Assembly: GCA_036346375.1 (NCBI GenBank)
Contig: CM070502.1
Location: forward strand, 22,668,924-22,732,923
Source: Guadua angustifolia
Lineage: Eukaryota; Streptophyta; Magnoliopsida; Poales; Poaceae
Length of the DNA: 64,000 nt
Direction of reading: 5' to 3'
Within the stretch, counting starts at the first letter, position 1; every line of letters starts with the position of its first letter. Shown here piece after piece: positions 10,870 to 23,500 of the stretch. The notes below the pieces were generated by a model, which worked only from the letters and a program-made list of their open reading frames with translations, ran no database searches and was not told where the DNA came from. Both the position numbers and the translations under genes were made by a program.

Positions 10870-11591
10870 TGTCGATGATTCGGGACAGGGTCCCCCGCCG
10901 AGCTTACTTGTTGAATGAGGGATCAACTTGGGGCCCCCTTTTCCGCAAGGGTTATACGTCTGAGAATATGCCGAGCAATAGAATAGGGTATCCGGGACAA
11001 ACGTGAAGCACAGGGGGTCGTTTTTTATCGGGTTCGGGCCTCTCGCGGGAGAGATAATAACCCTACGTCCAGTGATTGCACTAGTATGTGAAAGTGGGTT
11101 ACAACACGCTTGCCCGGGGGGCCCTGAACGACTCTAAGGACTCCCGTGAGCAAGCGAGATGTGTAAGTATGTGCGTAGTACAGAAGGTCCAACCCCCAGT
11201 CCACCGTACGAGGGGGTATTTATAGGGAATTACAGGAGACAAATCATTTATTACAGGGGCGCTAAGTATCGAGAGGACGAGGTAGCAGAGTCGCGATGCG
11301 CATACCAAATGTGTACCACGCGATGTGGGTACAATGAGCCTTGACTAAGGCGGCGCGGACCGTGGCAGCGGATCTCGGCGTCACGATCTCTCGAGCAGCC
11401 GCGCATTTAATGCCACGTCGCCTTGTCGCGGGCCCCCGAGCTTGGCTTGCTCGGGACGTGCTTGATGGGGGCAGGGTAGCCCGTGGCCGGGCTACGAAGA
11501 TCGGCCTTGCGTGCACCATCCGGGCAAGAGCATAGTCGGTTGGCACCGGGCTTTGATGGTCGTCTTGATACAGTATATCCAATCCCCGACA
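10870..11591 (-). repeat. LTR 2 (middle) of the three-LTR element
   Basis: 722 bp, bounded below by GGCGCC-containing primer-site sequence at 10848-10869 and above by CTAGCCCCGAGGC purine-tract complement. Its central position shows the unit is LTR-internal-LTR-internal-LTR. Confidence 0.8.
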
Positions 11592-13035
11592 GCTAGCCCC
11601 GAGGCTAAAGGGGGAAAAGGCCTTGCTGAGGCCTCCGCCTTAAGCCTCTAGACTTCTTAAAGAGGATTGGAGTCATGCGCGAAGATCTCTGCGGTCTTGA
11701 GCCGCCCTTGCTCGGGAGTGAGGAATCTTGTAGCGAAAATCGCTCTGGTTCGAGCAATCATGCTCGGGGCGGAAACTCTCATGATGGCCGCTTTGGCATC
11801 CGGCTGCGCTTGCTTCGGGGCGAGTTTACGTGGCGAAGAGCTATCTGCGGCATCCGGCGGCGCTTGCTTTCGAGAACAGTCGCCTCGGTTGAAGAGCTAT
11901 CGCGACATCCGAGCGGCGCTTGCTCGGGATAGGTCTCGCGGCGAAGAGCTATCGCGACATCCGAAAGCGCTTGCTTTCGAGACGATGGTCTCGCAGCGAA
12001 GAGCTACTGCGGCATCCGAGCAGCGCTTGCTCGGGGACAGGTGGTCTCGCAATGCGAGCTATGCGGCATCATCAGCGGCGCTTGCTCGGGGACAGTCTCG
12101 CAGCGAAGAGCTATGCGGCATCCGGCGGCGCTTGCTTTCGGGGGCAGGTGGTCTCGCCGCATACGAGCTACTACGAAGATCCGGCGGCGCTTGTTCGGGC
12201 GAGCCGTCCTCGCAACGAAGAGCTACTGCGGCATCCGAGCAGCGCTTGCTCGGGGACAAGAATCTTGCAGCGAAATGCTACTGCAGCATCCGGTGCATGG
12301 ATCAGACGCACAGGGGAACTAGACATAGATCAGATGTTTAGGGAGAAGGCAACTAGCAGATTGCGGCAAGACTCGCCTTGCCGCATCCCAAGCATGGGCC
12401 GAGATGCTCGAGGAACTCGACAGACGAGACATGCTCGAACTACGCGTCGGGCGTGGGCGGGCGCCGGTGGAACTAACTAGCAGTGTCACGAGAGGACTCA
12501 CGCCGCCGGCGGCGGCCAACCGGCGGAAGAGACTCACACCGAGCGAGGGCGTGTTTCGGCGGAACATGGAGGACGGTCCCCGAGCTAAACGCATGCCCGG
12601 AAGGACTTCGCGCCGAGCGGAGGACGTGTTCGGCGCGGGACATGGACGGCCCCGAGCGAAACGCTGCGGGGGAAGGACTCACGCCGAAAGCGGAGGAGGT
12701 GCTCGGCGCGGACATAAGATAGCCCGAGCGTAAACGCTGCGTTCGGGAAGGGACTCGCGCCCAGCGGAGGACGTGCTCGGCGCGGAGACATGGGCGATCC
12801 TCGAGCGAACGCGTGTTCGGGAGAGACTACGCGCGAAGCGATTCGACGTGCTTTCAGCGGAACATGGACTCGGTGGCCTTCCTGGATCGATCACACGGCC
12901 ACGCTTTTCGCCGACGTAGCAAACGTCCGTCGCCCCCACGTCGCCGAGACATAGAGGTCTTGATTGTCTTGAGAATTCGGCATCCTCGAGATTCCTCGCG
13001 AAAGGACTCGATCGATCCCACGGACGGCGCCAATT
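11592..13035. repeat. Minisatellite-filled internal segment 2
   Basis: Same architecture as 9488-10869: a short-unit array at about 11740-12290 (GAAGAGCTATCGCG / GCGCTTGCTCGGG units), the AACTAGACATAGATC bridge, a longer-unit array at about 12480-12870 (ACATGGACGGCCCCGAG units), then the GTCTTGATTGTCTTGAGAAT tail and GGCGCC primer-site sequence. Unit number and spacing differ slightly from segment 1. Confidence 0.75.
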
Positions 13036-13734
13036 TGTCGACGATTCGGACAGGTCCCCACCGAGCTTACTTGTTGAATGAGGATCAACTTGGGGCCCCT
13101 GTTCGCAAGGGTTATATCGTGCGAGAATATGCCGATCAATAGAATAGGTTATCCGAGACAAACGTGAAGCACGTGGGGTCGTTTTTATCCGGTTCGCCTC
13201 TCGCGGGGAGATAATAACCCTCGCCCATGATTGCACTAGTATGTGAAAGTGGGTTACAACGCTTGCGGGGGGCCCCGAACGACTCTAAGGACTCCGTGAG
13301 CAAGCGAGATGTGTAAGTATGTGCGAGGTCAGAAGGTCCAACCCGACCCACCGCATTTAGAGGGTATTTATAGGAATTACAGGAGACAAATCATTTATTA
13401 CAGAAGCGTTCATCAGAGAGGACGTGGCGGTCACGATGGCAGCGCCACCGCGCGGAACCACGCGACGTGGATACAGCAATGATTGAACCAAGGACGGCGT
13501 GGCGGCGCGGATCCCGGCGTGGCGATCTCTCGAAAGCAGCTGCGCATTTAATGCCACGTCGTCTTGTCGCGGGCCCCGAGCTTGTCTTGCTCGGGGGGCG
13601 TGTTGATGGGGGACGGGTAGCCTCGTGAGTCGGGCTACGAAGGTCGTGGCCTTATGTGCACCATCAGGCAAAAGCATAGTCGGTTGGCGGCGGGCTTTGA
13701 TGGTAAATCTTGGTACAGATATCCAATCCCAACA
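13036..13734 (-). repeat. LTR 3 (5' LTR on the minus strand) of the three-LTR element
   Basis: 699 bp, TGTCGACGATTCGG...CCCAACA, followed by ACCCT (13735-13739), the second copy of the target duplication. The GGCGCC primer-binding sequence lies just below it (13012-13035). Confidence 0.8.
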
Positions 13735-13739
13735 ACCCT

Positions 13740-14380
13740 CTTTAGCCCGTGAAAAGATCGCAACTCACGCAACCTTTATTTAGGATATGGTGTCGCCTAC
13801 ACCATGGCCCCTTCCAGTCAGATTGAGAATAAGTCATATACTCTCCGATTGAAAAATATAGGGCGTATTAGAATTCAAAATAGTCTTTTGAGGTAAACTT
13901 TGACCGTTAATTTATGTGATAATATATTATGAATTGTTACAAAACAAACAATAATTGAAAGATCGGAAATATGAATCAATTGATACATCTTTTGTAAATT
14001 AAATATGCACATAATTTAACTAATTATTGGTCAAAATTTGGGCTAATGAATAATGCAAATTTCGTTGTTCTTCATTATCTTTGACGACAAATTTCACGAG
14101 AAATCATATTAAAACAATGAATAAATCATTTATATTACAAAGCGTAATAAATATGTGAACAACACAAAGGATACAGAAACGACAAACTATAAATAATTCG
14201 ACAAACGACATTCCATAAATATGATAAAGGTCCAATATTCCCGCAAGTACATAACATATGATAAAATGATACTACGGAAATAAGTTACATAATACTACGG
14301 AAATAAGATGTTACGGCGGAAAATAATATAGTCCACACACTTTATTACAACTTAAAATTAGGACGGGCATAACTTAACAT
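13740..14380. other. MULE spacer downstream of the GRF-like gene
   Basis: AT-rich MULE sequence regained after the three-LTR insertion; almost identical to 24825-25468. It contains GGTCCAATATTCCCGCAAG followed by a TAACATATGATAAAATGATA block (about 14229-14270), which recurs twice downstream of the MULE transposase gene (44024-44210). No ORF of note. Confidence 0.5.
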
Positions 14381-14886
14381 CTACTGAGTGGATCGAGGCC
14401 ATTTCCCTTTCGCCCATGCCTCCGGTGGGGCTTCTTTGGCACGACGTGCCCTCTCTCGCTTCCTCTCTCTTTTCGGCCTCCTTCTCCTCTGCTTCCTTCC
14501 TACGTGCCTCTTCGCGTGTGGCGTCCGTTCTTTATTGAAGCCGCGCTTGAACTCGCTCATCCCAGCTTGGCTTGATCCAGAGCCTTTGGTCTTGAGGTTG
14601 ATTTCTATGTCGAACCATTGCTCAAATTCACACGCTGGTGGAGGCAAGCGATGAAACTTAAATTAGCATTGTTTTATGTACAAATATTACTGAAACACGT
14701 ATGATTGTTACCAACCGGCTGAGTCTGAGGCTCTTCTCCAATGTGTCGAAAGGCGTATGATGCAGACATCCAATACCTCCTCTTCCATGTCGAAGTTTCC
14801 CAAGAGTGGACAAGCTCGCAGGATCTCATAGCAGACACATCGATGGGACAACCGAAAAATGCGAAGAGGTCTGAAAATATGTGAAT
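14381..14886 (-). pseudogene. GRF-like zinc-finger gene, last two exons, duplicate copy B
   Basis: Minus-strand last exon 14647-14381 encodes PPPACEFEQWFDIEI, then a strongly basic Lys/Arg tail, and stops at 14381-14383. It is preceded by an intron at about 14658-14710 and an upstream exon up to about 14886 with RRYWMSASYAF. A ...RRYW..C... segment followed by C-x-F-x-Q-W-x-D-x-E resembles the second half of a GRF-type zinc finger, often found at the C-terminus of plant transposon accessory proteins. The upstream exons are missing because the Tat LTR begins at 14887; this is the duplicated half-copy of the gene whose other part is at 25469-25958 and 39749-39793. Family assignment is tentative. 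Confidence 0.45.
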
Positions 14887-15540
14887 TGTCGGCGATCGGG
14901 ATCGCATACCTTGCAAGAAATGTGGTAAAGGTCTCGAGTGATATGGGACACGGCGGTAACCGCTCAAGCGAAACGAAGAAAAGTACTGACGAGGTTATGG
15001 TTGAACAAGGCGACAACGGAAGAGGCCGAGATTTATCTTGGTTCGAGCCTGAAGAAGGTAATAGCTCTACTCCGATTGCGCTTGGTATTTCTTAACTAAT
15101 CTAGCATTTAAAGGGTGTTTCTGACTCAAGTTGGCGATGGCTAAGTCTAAGCTCGAGCTAGAGCGCGTTGTCGTTGTCTCTGTCTTCCCAAAAGGTATGC
15201 TCCCCGGTTTTATGCCTCCTCGATGCATAGCAGTGGGCTAGATTCGGGGAGTGGCCTTCATGCTGCCGAGGGCCGATTTATGTCGCTCCGAACTTGTTGC
15301 ATGTATGCTGCTGCCCTACAACCGTGCCTTGAGCAGCGGTCGGTCAAATGCTTGATCCGAAATCGAGGTGGATCGTGGCCCCGAACAAGGGCCGCAAAGG
15401 CTCGAGGTCGGCGGGGCCGTGCTCAGGTCTAGCGCCCTAGGTCGCGCCTCGGTATGCACCAGTCGAGGCAGAGGCCTCCCGAGCTCCGAGGTCCGTTGAC
15501 CGCCGCCGGTAGGTCAAAGGGCGCCCGGCCCTCGTCGGTA
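14887..15540 (-). repeat. 3' LTR of Tat element, duplicate copy B
   Basis: Matches 25959-26619 and 39059-39719. It begins TGTCGGCGATCGGGATCG on the plus strand and ends near 15540, followed by the complement of the purine tract AGCCTCGGGG. It directly abuts the GRF-like exon, at the same position as in the second copy. Confidence 0.75.
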
Positions 15541-15821
15541 GCCCCGAGGCTTAAGGTAGTAAGCGGAACATGGAAGCGACCTTGAGTCTCCATAGCAGGA
15601 TCGATTCCTGAATTTCCTTGAGGTCGAGTCATGCGGAAATGTATCGCCAGGTCTTGAGATCGACACTGGCGCCTCTTGATCTCCGTTGCCCGATGCGGAT
15701 GCGAGCAGTTGGTGACTTTGTCGTGCCTCGAAAACCGCCGCCGGCTTAATTGCATCTGTCAAATGCGTGGCGGCGGAGTCCTCAAGCGCGCCTTGATCTG
15801 GAGTCTTAGCGACAGTGCGGC

Positions 15822-15828
15822 TTATAAA
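15822..15828 (+). promoter_or_regulatory. TATA box of the antisense ORF, copy B
   Basis: CTTATAAACC lies about 100 bp upstream of the ATG at 15926 and is kept in the other copy (26898-26904). It suggests the antisense ORF has its own promoter inside the element. Confidence 0.45.
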
Positions 15829-15925
15829 CCAAAAAACTGCCGATCTCTTGAGGAAGCTTCTGAGCAGTGCCTGCCTTTAGCCAGCAAAACCTTCCTCCGC
15901 GCGGCCATGAGATCGCGCGATCGCC

Positions 15926-17522
15926 ATGGCCAAGCTAAGGGAGGAGCACTCTGTCATCGAGGATGAAGGAACTTCGAGACCACGGAGGCTGCTCGACCCC
16001 ATACATAATGGCGGCTCGGGCAACAAGGCCGAGCCAACCCCGAGGACAGGAAATCGTCTACAGAGCACCGATCCTCTCCTGACTCTGCGGACCCGGAGGC
16101 GAGTTCCTCTCGTGGTCCTCACCAACTTGTTCGAGATCGAGCTCGTAACACAGTGCCGAACTCCATTCTTACTCTCGCCATCTTTTTCCCACATGTCGAG
16201 GGTTCCTAGAAATCGTTCCCCACCCCTCGCTCTTCTTCCGATTACTTGACCTCTTCACGCCCGGGAAGGACCCTGTGGTGGTGCCTCTATTTCGGCGTAG
16301 CCAATGAGGGCTCAAAGTGAATCCTTCCCAAGATTCAATCTCGGGACTCCCTCGGTAGTGGGCGTGGCCAGTTCTACGAAGAAAGGGGCTCGCGCAGCGT
16401 GTCGCCTGAGAAAGCGCGTCGGCGGGAAGAAGAGACCCGAAGCGGCGACCTCGAGGGGCGGCAGAAAGAGAGCCATGCCATCATACCACCTGCTGCAAAA
16501 GGCGGCGTCTCACCGGGCGCGATCGCAAATCAATTTCTGCGGGCAAAGTGTCTCTCTCCTGCGAAAGCGAAACGCACCCGTTCTTCGAGATCGGGTGCAT
16601 CGACCCGCTCTGAAATCGTCCGGTAAGCCTTTTTCGCTCGTGGTCTTGCTCGAATCGCACCGATGGTCCTGAAGGGCGCTCCTTTTGCAGCTCGAAGAAG
16701 TCTTGGGTCGCCCGACAGGGAGATGTCACGAGATGTTAAATTGGCGCTGGCTATTCCATGGACGACTCCGTCCCAAGGCGATGCTCCGCCGAAAACGAGG
16801 AAGTAAACCAATCGGACCAAGGGCCGTCTCGGTGGCCAGGGCCTTTCTTGCCCTCTCTCGTGCGCCGCGGGACCATCAAAAGCTGTTTAATCTGACCAGC
16901 GGATGCTCTCGCTGCGGGAGAAACAAGAAGCAGAAGAGAGGGGAAGAAGAGCCTCCGATTGCGGGCGGGCCTCGGAGGCGAAGAAGTCCCACGTCCGAGT
17001 GGGGGGAGCGCCATAGTAAGGATCCCATGGTGAGCCCAGAGCGCGCAGCGACTTGTCGGATGATGAGTTCTTCCTTTTTGTAACAGCCAGTCACGGCGGC
17101 CGCCGGTTTCGAGCCAGTAGGCCCAGGTGCTCGGGCTCGAGCCCTAGGACCATACGTTCTTGTGGCGGCTTCGAGCAACCGAGTCCTGAGGTCCCAGTGG
17201 TGGGGCAGTGAGCGGCGATGCTCCCGTGTGCAAGGGGCAGCAAGATCTCCACGACCCTCGACAAGGCGGAGGTGGTGACCAAGTGTTGACCCCTGGCATC
17301 TTTGGGCTGCGCGCCTCGCATCTTCTACGCTTAGTGTATGCTCTTGATCATGAGACCTTGGCGCCAGAGCTCAAAACTTGCCCGCGTTTGTGATGGTACA
17401 TTGCTCGGCAGTCCCGAGTCAGAGGAGGAGGACACATTCAGATGGTCCAGCGGCGCCTCTCACTGTTGTGGGACCGGGCTTCTAAATCCGGACCCTCTGT
17501 GTATTCAGCACTAGTCCGGGAT
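15926..17522 (+). pseudogene. Tat-element antisense ORF, Transposase_28-like, copy B
   Basis: Starts MAKLREEHSVIEDEGTSRP at 15926 and follows the same course as copies A and C. In mixed frames one reads TPFLLSPSFSHM where copy A reads TPFLLAIFSHCG, part of the PF04195-like N-terminal domain. Later parts have Arg/Lys-rich low-complexity stretches and the block around 17250 (QDLHD, DKAE). Frameshifts are frequent and most fall in GC-rich stretches. It is cut at CACGC (17523-17527) by the solo LTR and has no C-terminal coiled-coil half, because the duplication ends just beyond that LTR. Confidence 0.55.
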
Positions 17523-17527
17523 CACGC

Positions 17528-20488
17528 TAGTGCCACGATCTCTCAACATTGGTACATATCACCGGTCATAACGGCGAAATAATAAGTACTTTGATTAAAT
17601 ACTCAAACTAGTTGATCGACCATATGGTCAAGTTACAAAGATCGCCTCGCCGAGCGAACTTATTAGAATATTCAAATCGCGAAATAAGAAATAAACTAAA
17701 TGGCGTTGACCAATTTGCCACGACGCAGATGGTATGGGCTCGCTCCTAGTTTGTCGTCTCCTCCACATACTCCTCCTCCTGACGAGGGGTTGCTTCTTCT
17801 TCAAGCTGAAGTTGTGTTGTTGTGGGGTGAGTACTTTGAGCACTCGGCCAAGTCATGCACAGAATGTAATTCTAATATTCTACATGCATGGCTTAGTACA
17901 AAGGATAGGCTATGGTTCATGAGTAGTCTGACATTTAAGAATAACGATAGTAATTTGCAAAGCAGCAAAAGCGATAATAAGAATAGTAGCTTTCGAAACA
18001 TTTTAATCACGGTCATATTTCCATCCTATGTCCGTTCCTCATTACCAACCCCAAGCATTTTCCATAAACAATTCATTTTCATGAAAATCTAACCCTTTGC
18101 CAGTAATCAAGGCGATGCTCAATCTAAGTGAAACACGGCTATTGAATAGGTTGTACACTCTGCGAGAGGTTATACACTTTACCCACAAGATACAGATCAA
18201 ATACCACCAGGCAAATAACAATGTAGCAAGCCTTTCCAAAGTTCCATCTAAACCTAGTACTGCCGCTAAGGTTTCAACCTTTGGAGGGAATTTGGTTACC
18301 ACACCAGGGGCCCCCTCTTGCGCCATGTGAGTTCTCATTCCGCTTCTCCGGGCCTCACACCACCACGCAGATACCAAAGAATAGATTTCCCAGTTTACTC
18401 ATTAAGCCCGTCCCATTACGGAGCTTGTGGCATGTATGAGAGACTCAATGTTCAAATGCTGCAAGGTTAAGTCCTTAGTTGGCCAGAGGCAAGACTAACC
18501 AAAAATGACCTTAAACATCAAAACCAATAAAACCAAATCCGACCTTGTTGCCACTCTTGGCCCACAGAGAACAATCTTGCCACATGCCTCAGTCTAAATC
18601 ATTTTCCACCGGTTCTTTACCATTGCACCACGTGCCATCATCAACTCAATAACACATGTCTCATTCACAAAGCATGTTCACTATCTCATTAAAATCGAGT
18701 ATTCACTTTGGTATTCCAAAATCATGAAAGCGTCCACGTGGCGAGGCTAAGCATACTACTTGGTCTACTCAACCCATGTTGGCAAATTATTAATGTCCAA
18801 CTATTAGTCCATAATCTAGGGTGACAAATGATTCATGGCATACAATTATATACGACAAGGTGGCATACAGACAACTAGGCATTTAACTAATCCCAAAAAC
18901 TTATTCAAAGTCATTTCTATCAAATTAGCATGCAATAGTTTAAATCAAAGTAATTTGCTCTAATAGGTTCAACATGATCAAACACAACTTGCCTTCAAAA
19001 AGTCTGGATTACCGGTTCCTGAACTTGCTCACAGTCGAACTTCTCTCCGAAACCAACCAGGCACTTCAAGCGTCTACAATCGCATAAATAAATAGCAATA
19101 AATAAATAAAACAGAAGAGCAACTCAAGCCTAAAATTCAAATAAAATTCATAAACAGAAAAGAGCTTGATTTTACAAATTTATAGAAATTGGAATCACTC
19201 AAATCGAAGTTAAAAGCATAAAAGTTACAAAGCGTTTGAAGTTTCAAAATATATTTAAAATCAATATCCCGAATTAAATAAATATTTTCTTTTAGGAAAA
19301 TTAATTATTGCGTCATCGTGACCGCGTGTATGCGTCATGAGTGACCGCGTGGCCTTCTTGTCGTCATACTACGACCGGCTCCGTCTTTGGCGTCGGCATG
19401 GCGTCATCATTGACTCCAGCGAATTGGGACCACCCAGGCGACATCGACCCAGCGTCACCGGTCGGTCACGGTGACATCGCGAGTCCGCCTTGTCGGCGTC
19501 TCATACCGCGATGAAGGTGCGGTGCCAGCAGCGTGTGGAGTCCGCGTTGTCGGCGTCTCGTGCCGCAGCGCTGAGCGGCGGCGTGGTAACATCTGGCGAC
19601 CCTTGGTTTGCATCTAACGGTGGAAATTGAAGATGAAGTTCACTATTCCTAAAGCGGCGTGGGCTCCTCGGTGATCCGGATACGGATCGTTGCGGTACGT
19701 GGCTCGTGAACCGCTGACGATGGGGCGGCGCTTGATTCGACCGAGGCGAGAGCGAAGAGGCGTCAGCCCCAGCGTTTCGTGAGTCCTCGGCGTGAAGAAG
19801 TGACCCTCCTGGCAGCCTTGACGAGGTGAGTGACGTACGCGCGGCGGCGGAGAATGGCCGGCGTGAGCCAGCGCAAAACTTCAGCGGGTGACAGGGAACC
19901 CGGTCGAATCGTGCGTAAGCTGACCAGCGTCTCGGCGGGTAATGATAAAATCACCAGACGGATCGCGGTGAGTAAGGTTCCCAACGGGTGGCGGCGAAAT
20001 AAATAGTGCCCTAAGCTCGTGAAATCAGCGAAGGCAAGAGGCCCACATGGTGTGCCAGCGGAATCAATCGAGGATTCGGGTTGGAGCGGCGTGCGTGCCG
20101 ATGAAAGGTCGGATCGGATCGAGCAATGGCGGAGTTAGGAGTTTTCCGGAGCAGGCACGCGCCGATGTTGTTCTGGCCAACATTTATTCACGGATTTTTA
20201 ATCCTTTTTCGATTAAAAATAATTCGAAATTCAAATAATTCATTTGGGGCTTTAAAATACTAGAAAAATTCGGAAAAATCCCCAAAAATATTTTTAAGAC
20301 ATTTGTGACTTAAATAAAATATTTTCAACAAAACTTTATTTTAACTCCTTCCATTATTTAATTAATTTGATAAATAAGCTTAATTCAAAATAAATTCAAA
20401 TAATTCCAAATAAATCCAAATAAATTCCGAAATTCCCAAAAATTCAAAATACCATTTAAATGCAATAAAAGCAAAAATTGGGGTATTA
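17528..20488 (-). mobile_element. Solo LTR (chromovirus-like gypsy), copy B
   Basis: About 2.96 kb, matching 28582-31499. It lies after CACGC at 17523-17527; the other end (GGGGTATTAC at about 20480-20489) has lost a few bases including part of the second CACGC. About 12 bases past it (CCCAATGAAC) still match the flank of copy C (CCCAACATGAAC) before sequence switches to LTR of the three-LTR element. This is the tandem-duplication junction. Confidence 0.75.
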
Positions 20489-20502
20489 CGCCCAATGAAC
20501 GG

Positions 20503-23500
20503 GACCCGGCACAAGGTTGGCCTTTGCGGCACCATCCGCAAGAGCATAGCTTGCTGACGCCAGTGCTTTGATGGTCGCCTTGATACAAAGATATCCAATC
20601 TCGGCTACCAGCCCCCAAGGCTAAAGGGGAAAAGGCCTGCCGAGGCCTCCGCTTTAAGCCTCTAGACTTCTTAAAGAGGGATTGGAGCCGCGGCGAAGAT
20701 TCATCATGGTGTCTTGAGCCGCCTTGCTCAGAGTGAGGAATTTAGTATAAAATCGCATACGGTGCTCGAGCAATCATGCTCGGGCGGAAACTCGCGGTGA
20801 AAAACTACCGGGGCATCCGGCCGCTTGTTTCGGGACAAGTTTCATGGCGAAGAGCTATCGCTGTGATCCGGAGCGAAGCTTGCTCGGGACAGTCGCCGGC
20901 AAATAAGAGCTATCGCGGCATCCGAAAGCGCTTGCTCGGGACAAAGTCCAGCAATGAAGAGCTACCGCGGTTCGCAAATAAAGAGCTATCAGAAGATCCG
21001 AGCAGCCGCTTGCTCGGGATGTGGTCTCGCAGCAATGGAGGAGCTATCGCGTATCCGAGCAGCGCTGTTTCTGGACGATGTGGTCTCGCGAGGAGCTATC
21101 TGGGCATCCAAGCAAAGGCTTGTTTTGGGAGATAAAGCTCCGAGCGAAGAGTTATCATGCATCCGAGCAAAGCGCTTGTTTCTGGGACAGTCTCGCAATA
21201 AGAGCTATCGGCGTATCCGAGCAAAGGCTTGTTTCGGGACAAGAATCTTGCAAATAAATGTTATCACAGATCCGGCATGGATCGACAGACAGGAACTAGA
21301 CATAGATCGATGTTTAGGAGGAGGCAACTAGCGGATTAAGTAGTAGACTCAAGACCGTCAGATCCCAAGCATGGGTCGATGTGCTCGAGGAATCGACAGA
21401 CGAGACATGCTCGAATCGCTGTCTCCGGGACGTGGGATCGACGTCTGTGGAACTAACTAGCAGGTCAGAGAGGACTTACGCCGCCAAGGCTTGCGAAACC
21501 TGCGGGAAGAGACTCACGCCGAGCGAGGGACGGTTTCGGCGCGAACATGGACGGCCCTCAGCTAAACGCGTTCGCGGGACTGCTACCGAAGCGAGGACGG
21601 TTTTGCAAGGACATGGACGCCTCGAGCGTAAACGCGCGTTCGGGAAGGGACTCGCTTCCAGCGAGGACGGCTTCGGGCGCGACATGGATAGCCCCCGAGC
21701 GTAAACGCTGCGTCGTGGAAGGACCGCCGCCAGCGAAGGACGCTCGGCGCATGACATGGACGATCCCCGAGCGAACGCTGCGTTTCTGGAGGAGACTACG
21801 CCCAGCGGAAGGACGGCTCAGCGGAACATGGACTCGTGGCCTTCCGGATCACCACACCGCCACGCCTTCGCCGACGTAGTAACGCCGCCGCCCCCACGCC
21901 GCCAAGACGAGAGGTCTTGATTGTCTTGAGAATTCGCATCCTCGTGTGATTCTCGCGAAGGACTTAGTCGATCCCAACGGACGGCGCGCCAAATTGTCGA
22001 TGATTCGGGACAGGTTCCCCCGCCGAGCTTACTTGTTGAATGAGGGATCAACTTGGGGCCCCTTTTCCGCAAGGGTTATACGTCTGAGAATATGCCGAGC
22101 AATAGAATAGGGTATCCGGGACAAACGTGAAGCATGGGGTCGTTTATCGGGTTCGCCTCTCAAGGAGAGATAATAACCCACGCCCAGTGATTGCACTAGT
22201 ATGTGAAAGTGGAAAGATAACACTGACACTGGGGCCCTGAACGACTCTAAGGACTCCCGTGAGCAAGCGAGATGTGTAAGTATGCACGTAGTATTGAGGT
22301 CCAACCCCACCCACCGTGATTGAGGGGTATTTATAGGGAATTACAGGAGACAAATCATTTATTACAGGGGGCTAAGTATCGAGAGGACGAGGCGGCAGCG
22401 GTCTGCGCCATCACCGGTACCACGCGATGTGGGTACAACGAGCGCAGACTAAGGCGGCGCGACCGTGGCAACTGGACCTCGCGGCGATCTCGAGCCAGCA
22501 AGATTTAATGCCACGTCCGCTTTAGTCAGCCCCGAGCTTGGCTTGCTGGGGACGGCTTGATGGGGGACGGGTAGCCCTGCGAGCCTGCCACACGAAGATC
22601 GGCCTTGCGGCACCATCCGCAAGAGTATAAATTGTTGGCACCGGCTTTGATGGTCGCCTTGGATAAAGATATCCAATCCTCGGACAGCTAGCCCCGAGGC
22701 TAAAGTGGGAAAAGGCCTTGCCGAGGCCTCCGCCTTAAGCCTCTAGACTTCTTAAAGAGGATTGGAGCTCATGCGGCTAAGATCTACTGCGGTGCCTTAG
22801 CCGCCTTGCTCGAGTGAGGAATCTTAGTAGCAAATCGCTATTGTGTTCGAAAGCAATCATGCTCGGGGCGAAACTCAGGTGAAAAACCGCTTTGGCATCC
22901 GGCTGCGCTTGTTTTCGGGACAGTTTCGTATGGCGAAGAGCTATCACGCATCCGAGCAAAGGCTTGCTCGGGACAGTCGTTCGCAGCGAAGAGTTATCGC
23001 GCATCCGAGCAAGCGTCTTGCTCGGGATAGGTCTCAGTCAAGAGCTATCGCGATCCGAAAGCGCTTGTTTCGGGGATGATGGTCTCGCAGTCAAGAGCTA
23101 TCATGCAGATCCGAGCAGCGCTTTGTTTCGGGGATGTGGTCTGCAGCGAGGAGCTATCGCGCATCTCAGCAGCCGCTTGCTCGGGACAGTCTCGCAGTCA
23201 AGAGCTATCATGGGCATCCGAGCAAGCCGCTTGTCGGGGATGTGGTCTCAGCAATGACGAAGCTACTACGCAGATCCGAGCAGCGCTTGTTTCGACAAGT
23301 GCCGCTCGCAACGAAGAGCTATCGCAGATCCGAGCAAAGGGCTTTTGGGGACAAGAATCTTGCAACAAATGTTATCAGAAAGATCCGCATGGATCGACGA
23401 CAGGAACTAGACATAGATCGATGTTTAGGGAGAAGGCAACTAGCGATTGCGAAAGCAGACTCATGACCGCCGGATCCCAAGCATGGGTCGATGCTCGAGA

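Larger units (their letters stand above)
8784..13734 (-). mobile_element. Non-autonomous Tat-type LTR element with three LTRs
   Basis: Order: LTR 8784-9487, internal 9488-10869, LTR 10870-11591, internal 11592-13035, LTR 13036-13734. The LTRs (699-722 bp) run TGTCGA...CA on the plus strand. On the minus strand each LTR is followed by GGCGCCGTCCGTTGGGATCG-like sequence (primer site) and the element ends with a purine tract AGCCTTGGGGGCTAG before the last LTR, so it is transcribed on the minus strand. A 5-bp duplication ACCCT flanks the whole structure (8779-8783 and 13735-13739). No gag or pol is present; the internal parts are two minisatellite arrays. It was probably mobilised by Tat-element enzymes. 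The extra LTR-internal unit fits LTR-LTR recombination. It is inserted in MULE sequence. Confidence 0.85.
9381..20502. repeat. Tandem segmental duplication, copy 1 (11.1 kb)
   Basis: Matches 20503-31515 in order: part of LTR 1, the two internal arrays and LTRs 2-3, MULE spacer, GRF-like exons, Tat 3' LTR, antisense ORF and solo LTR. The junction at about 20502 joins solo-LTR flank (AATGAACGG) to mid-LTR sequence (GACCCGGC), with short shared bases ATGA(A)C at both parental ends. Confidence 0.85.
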
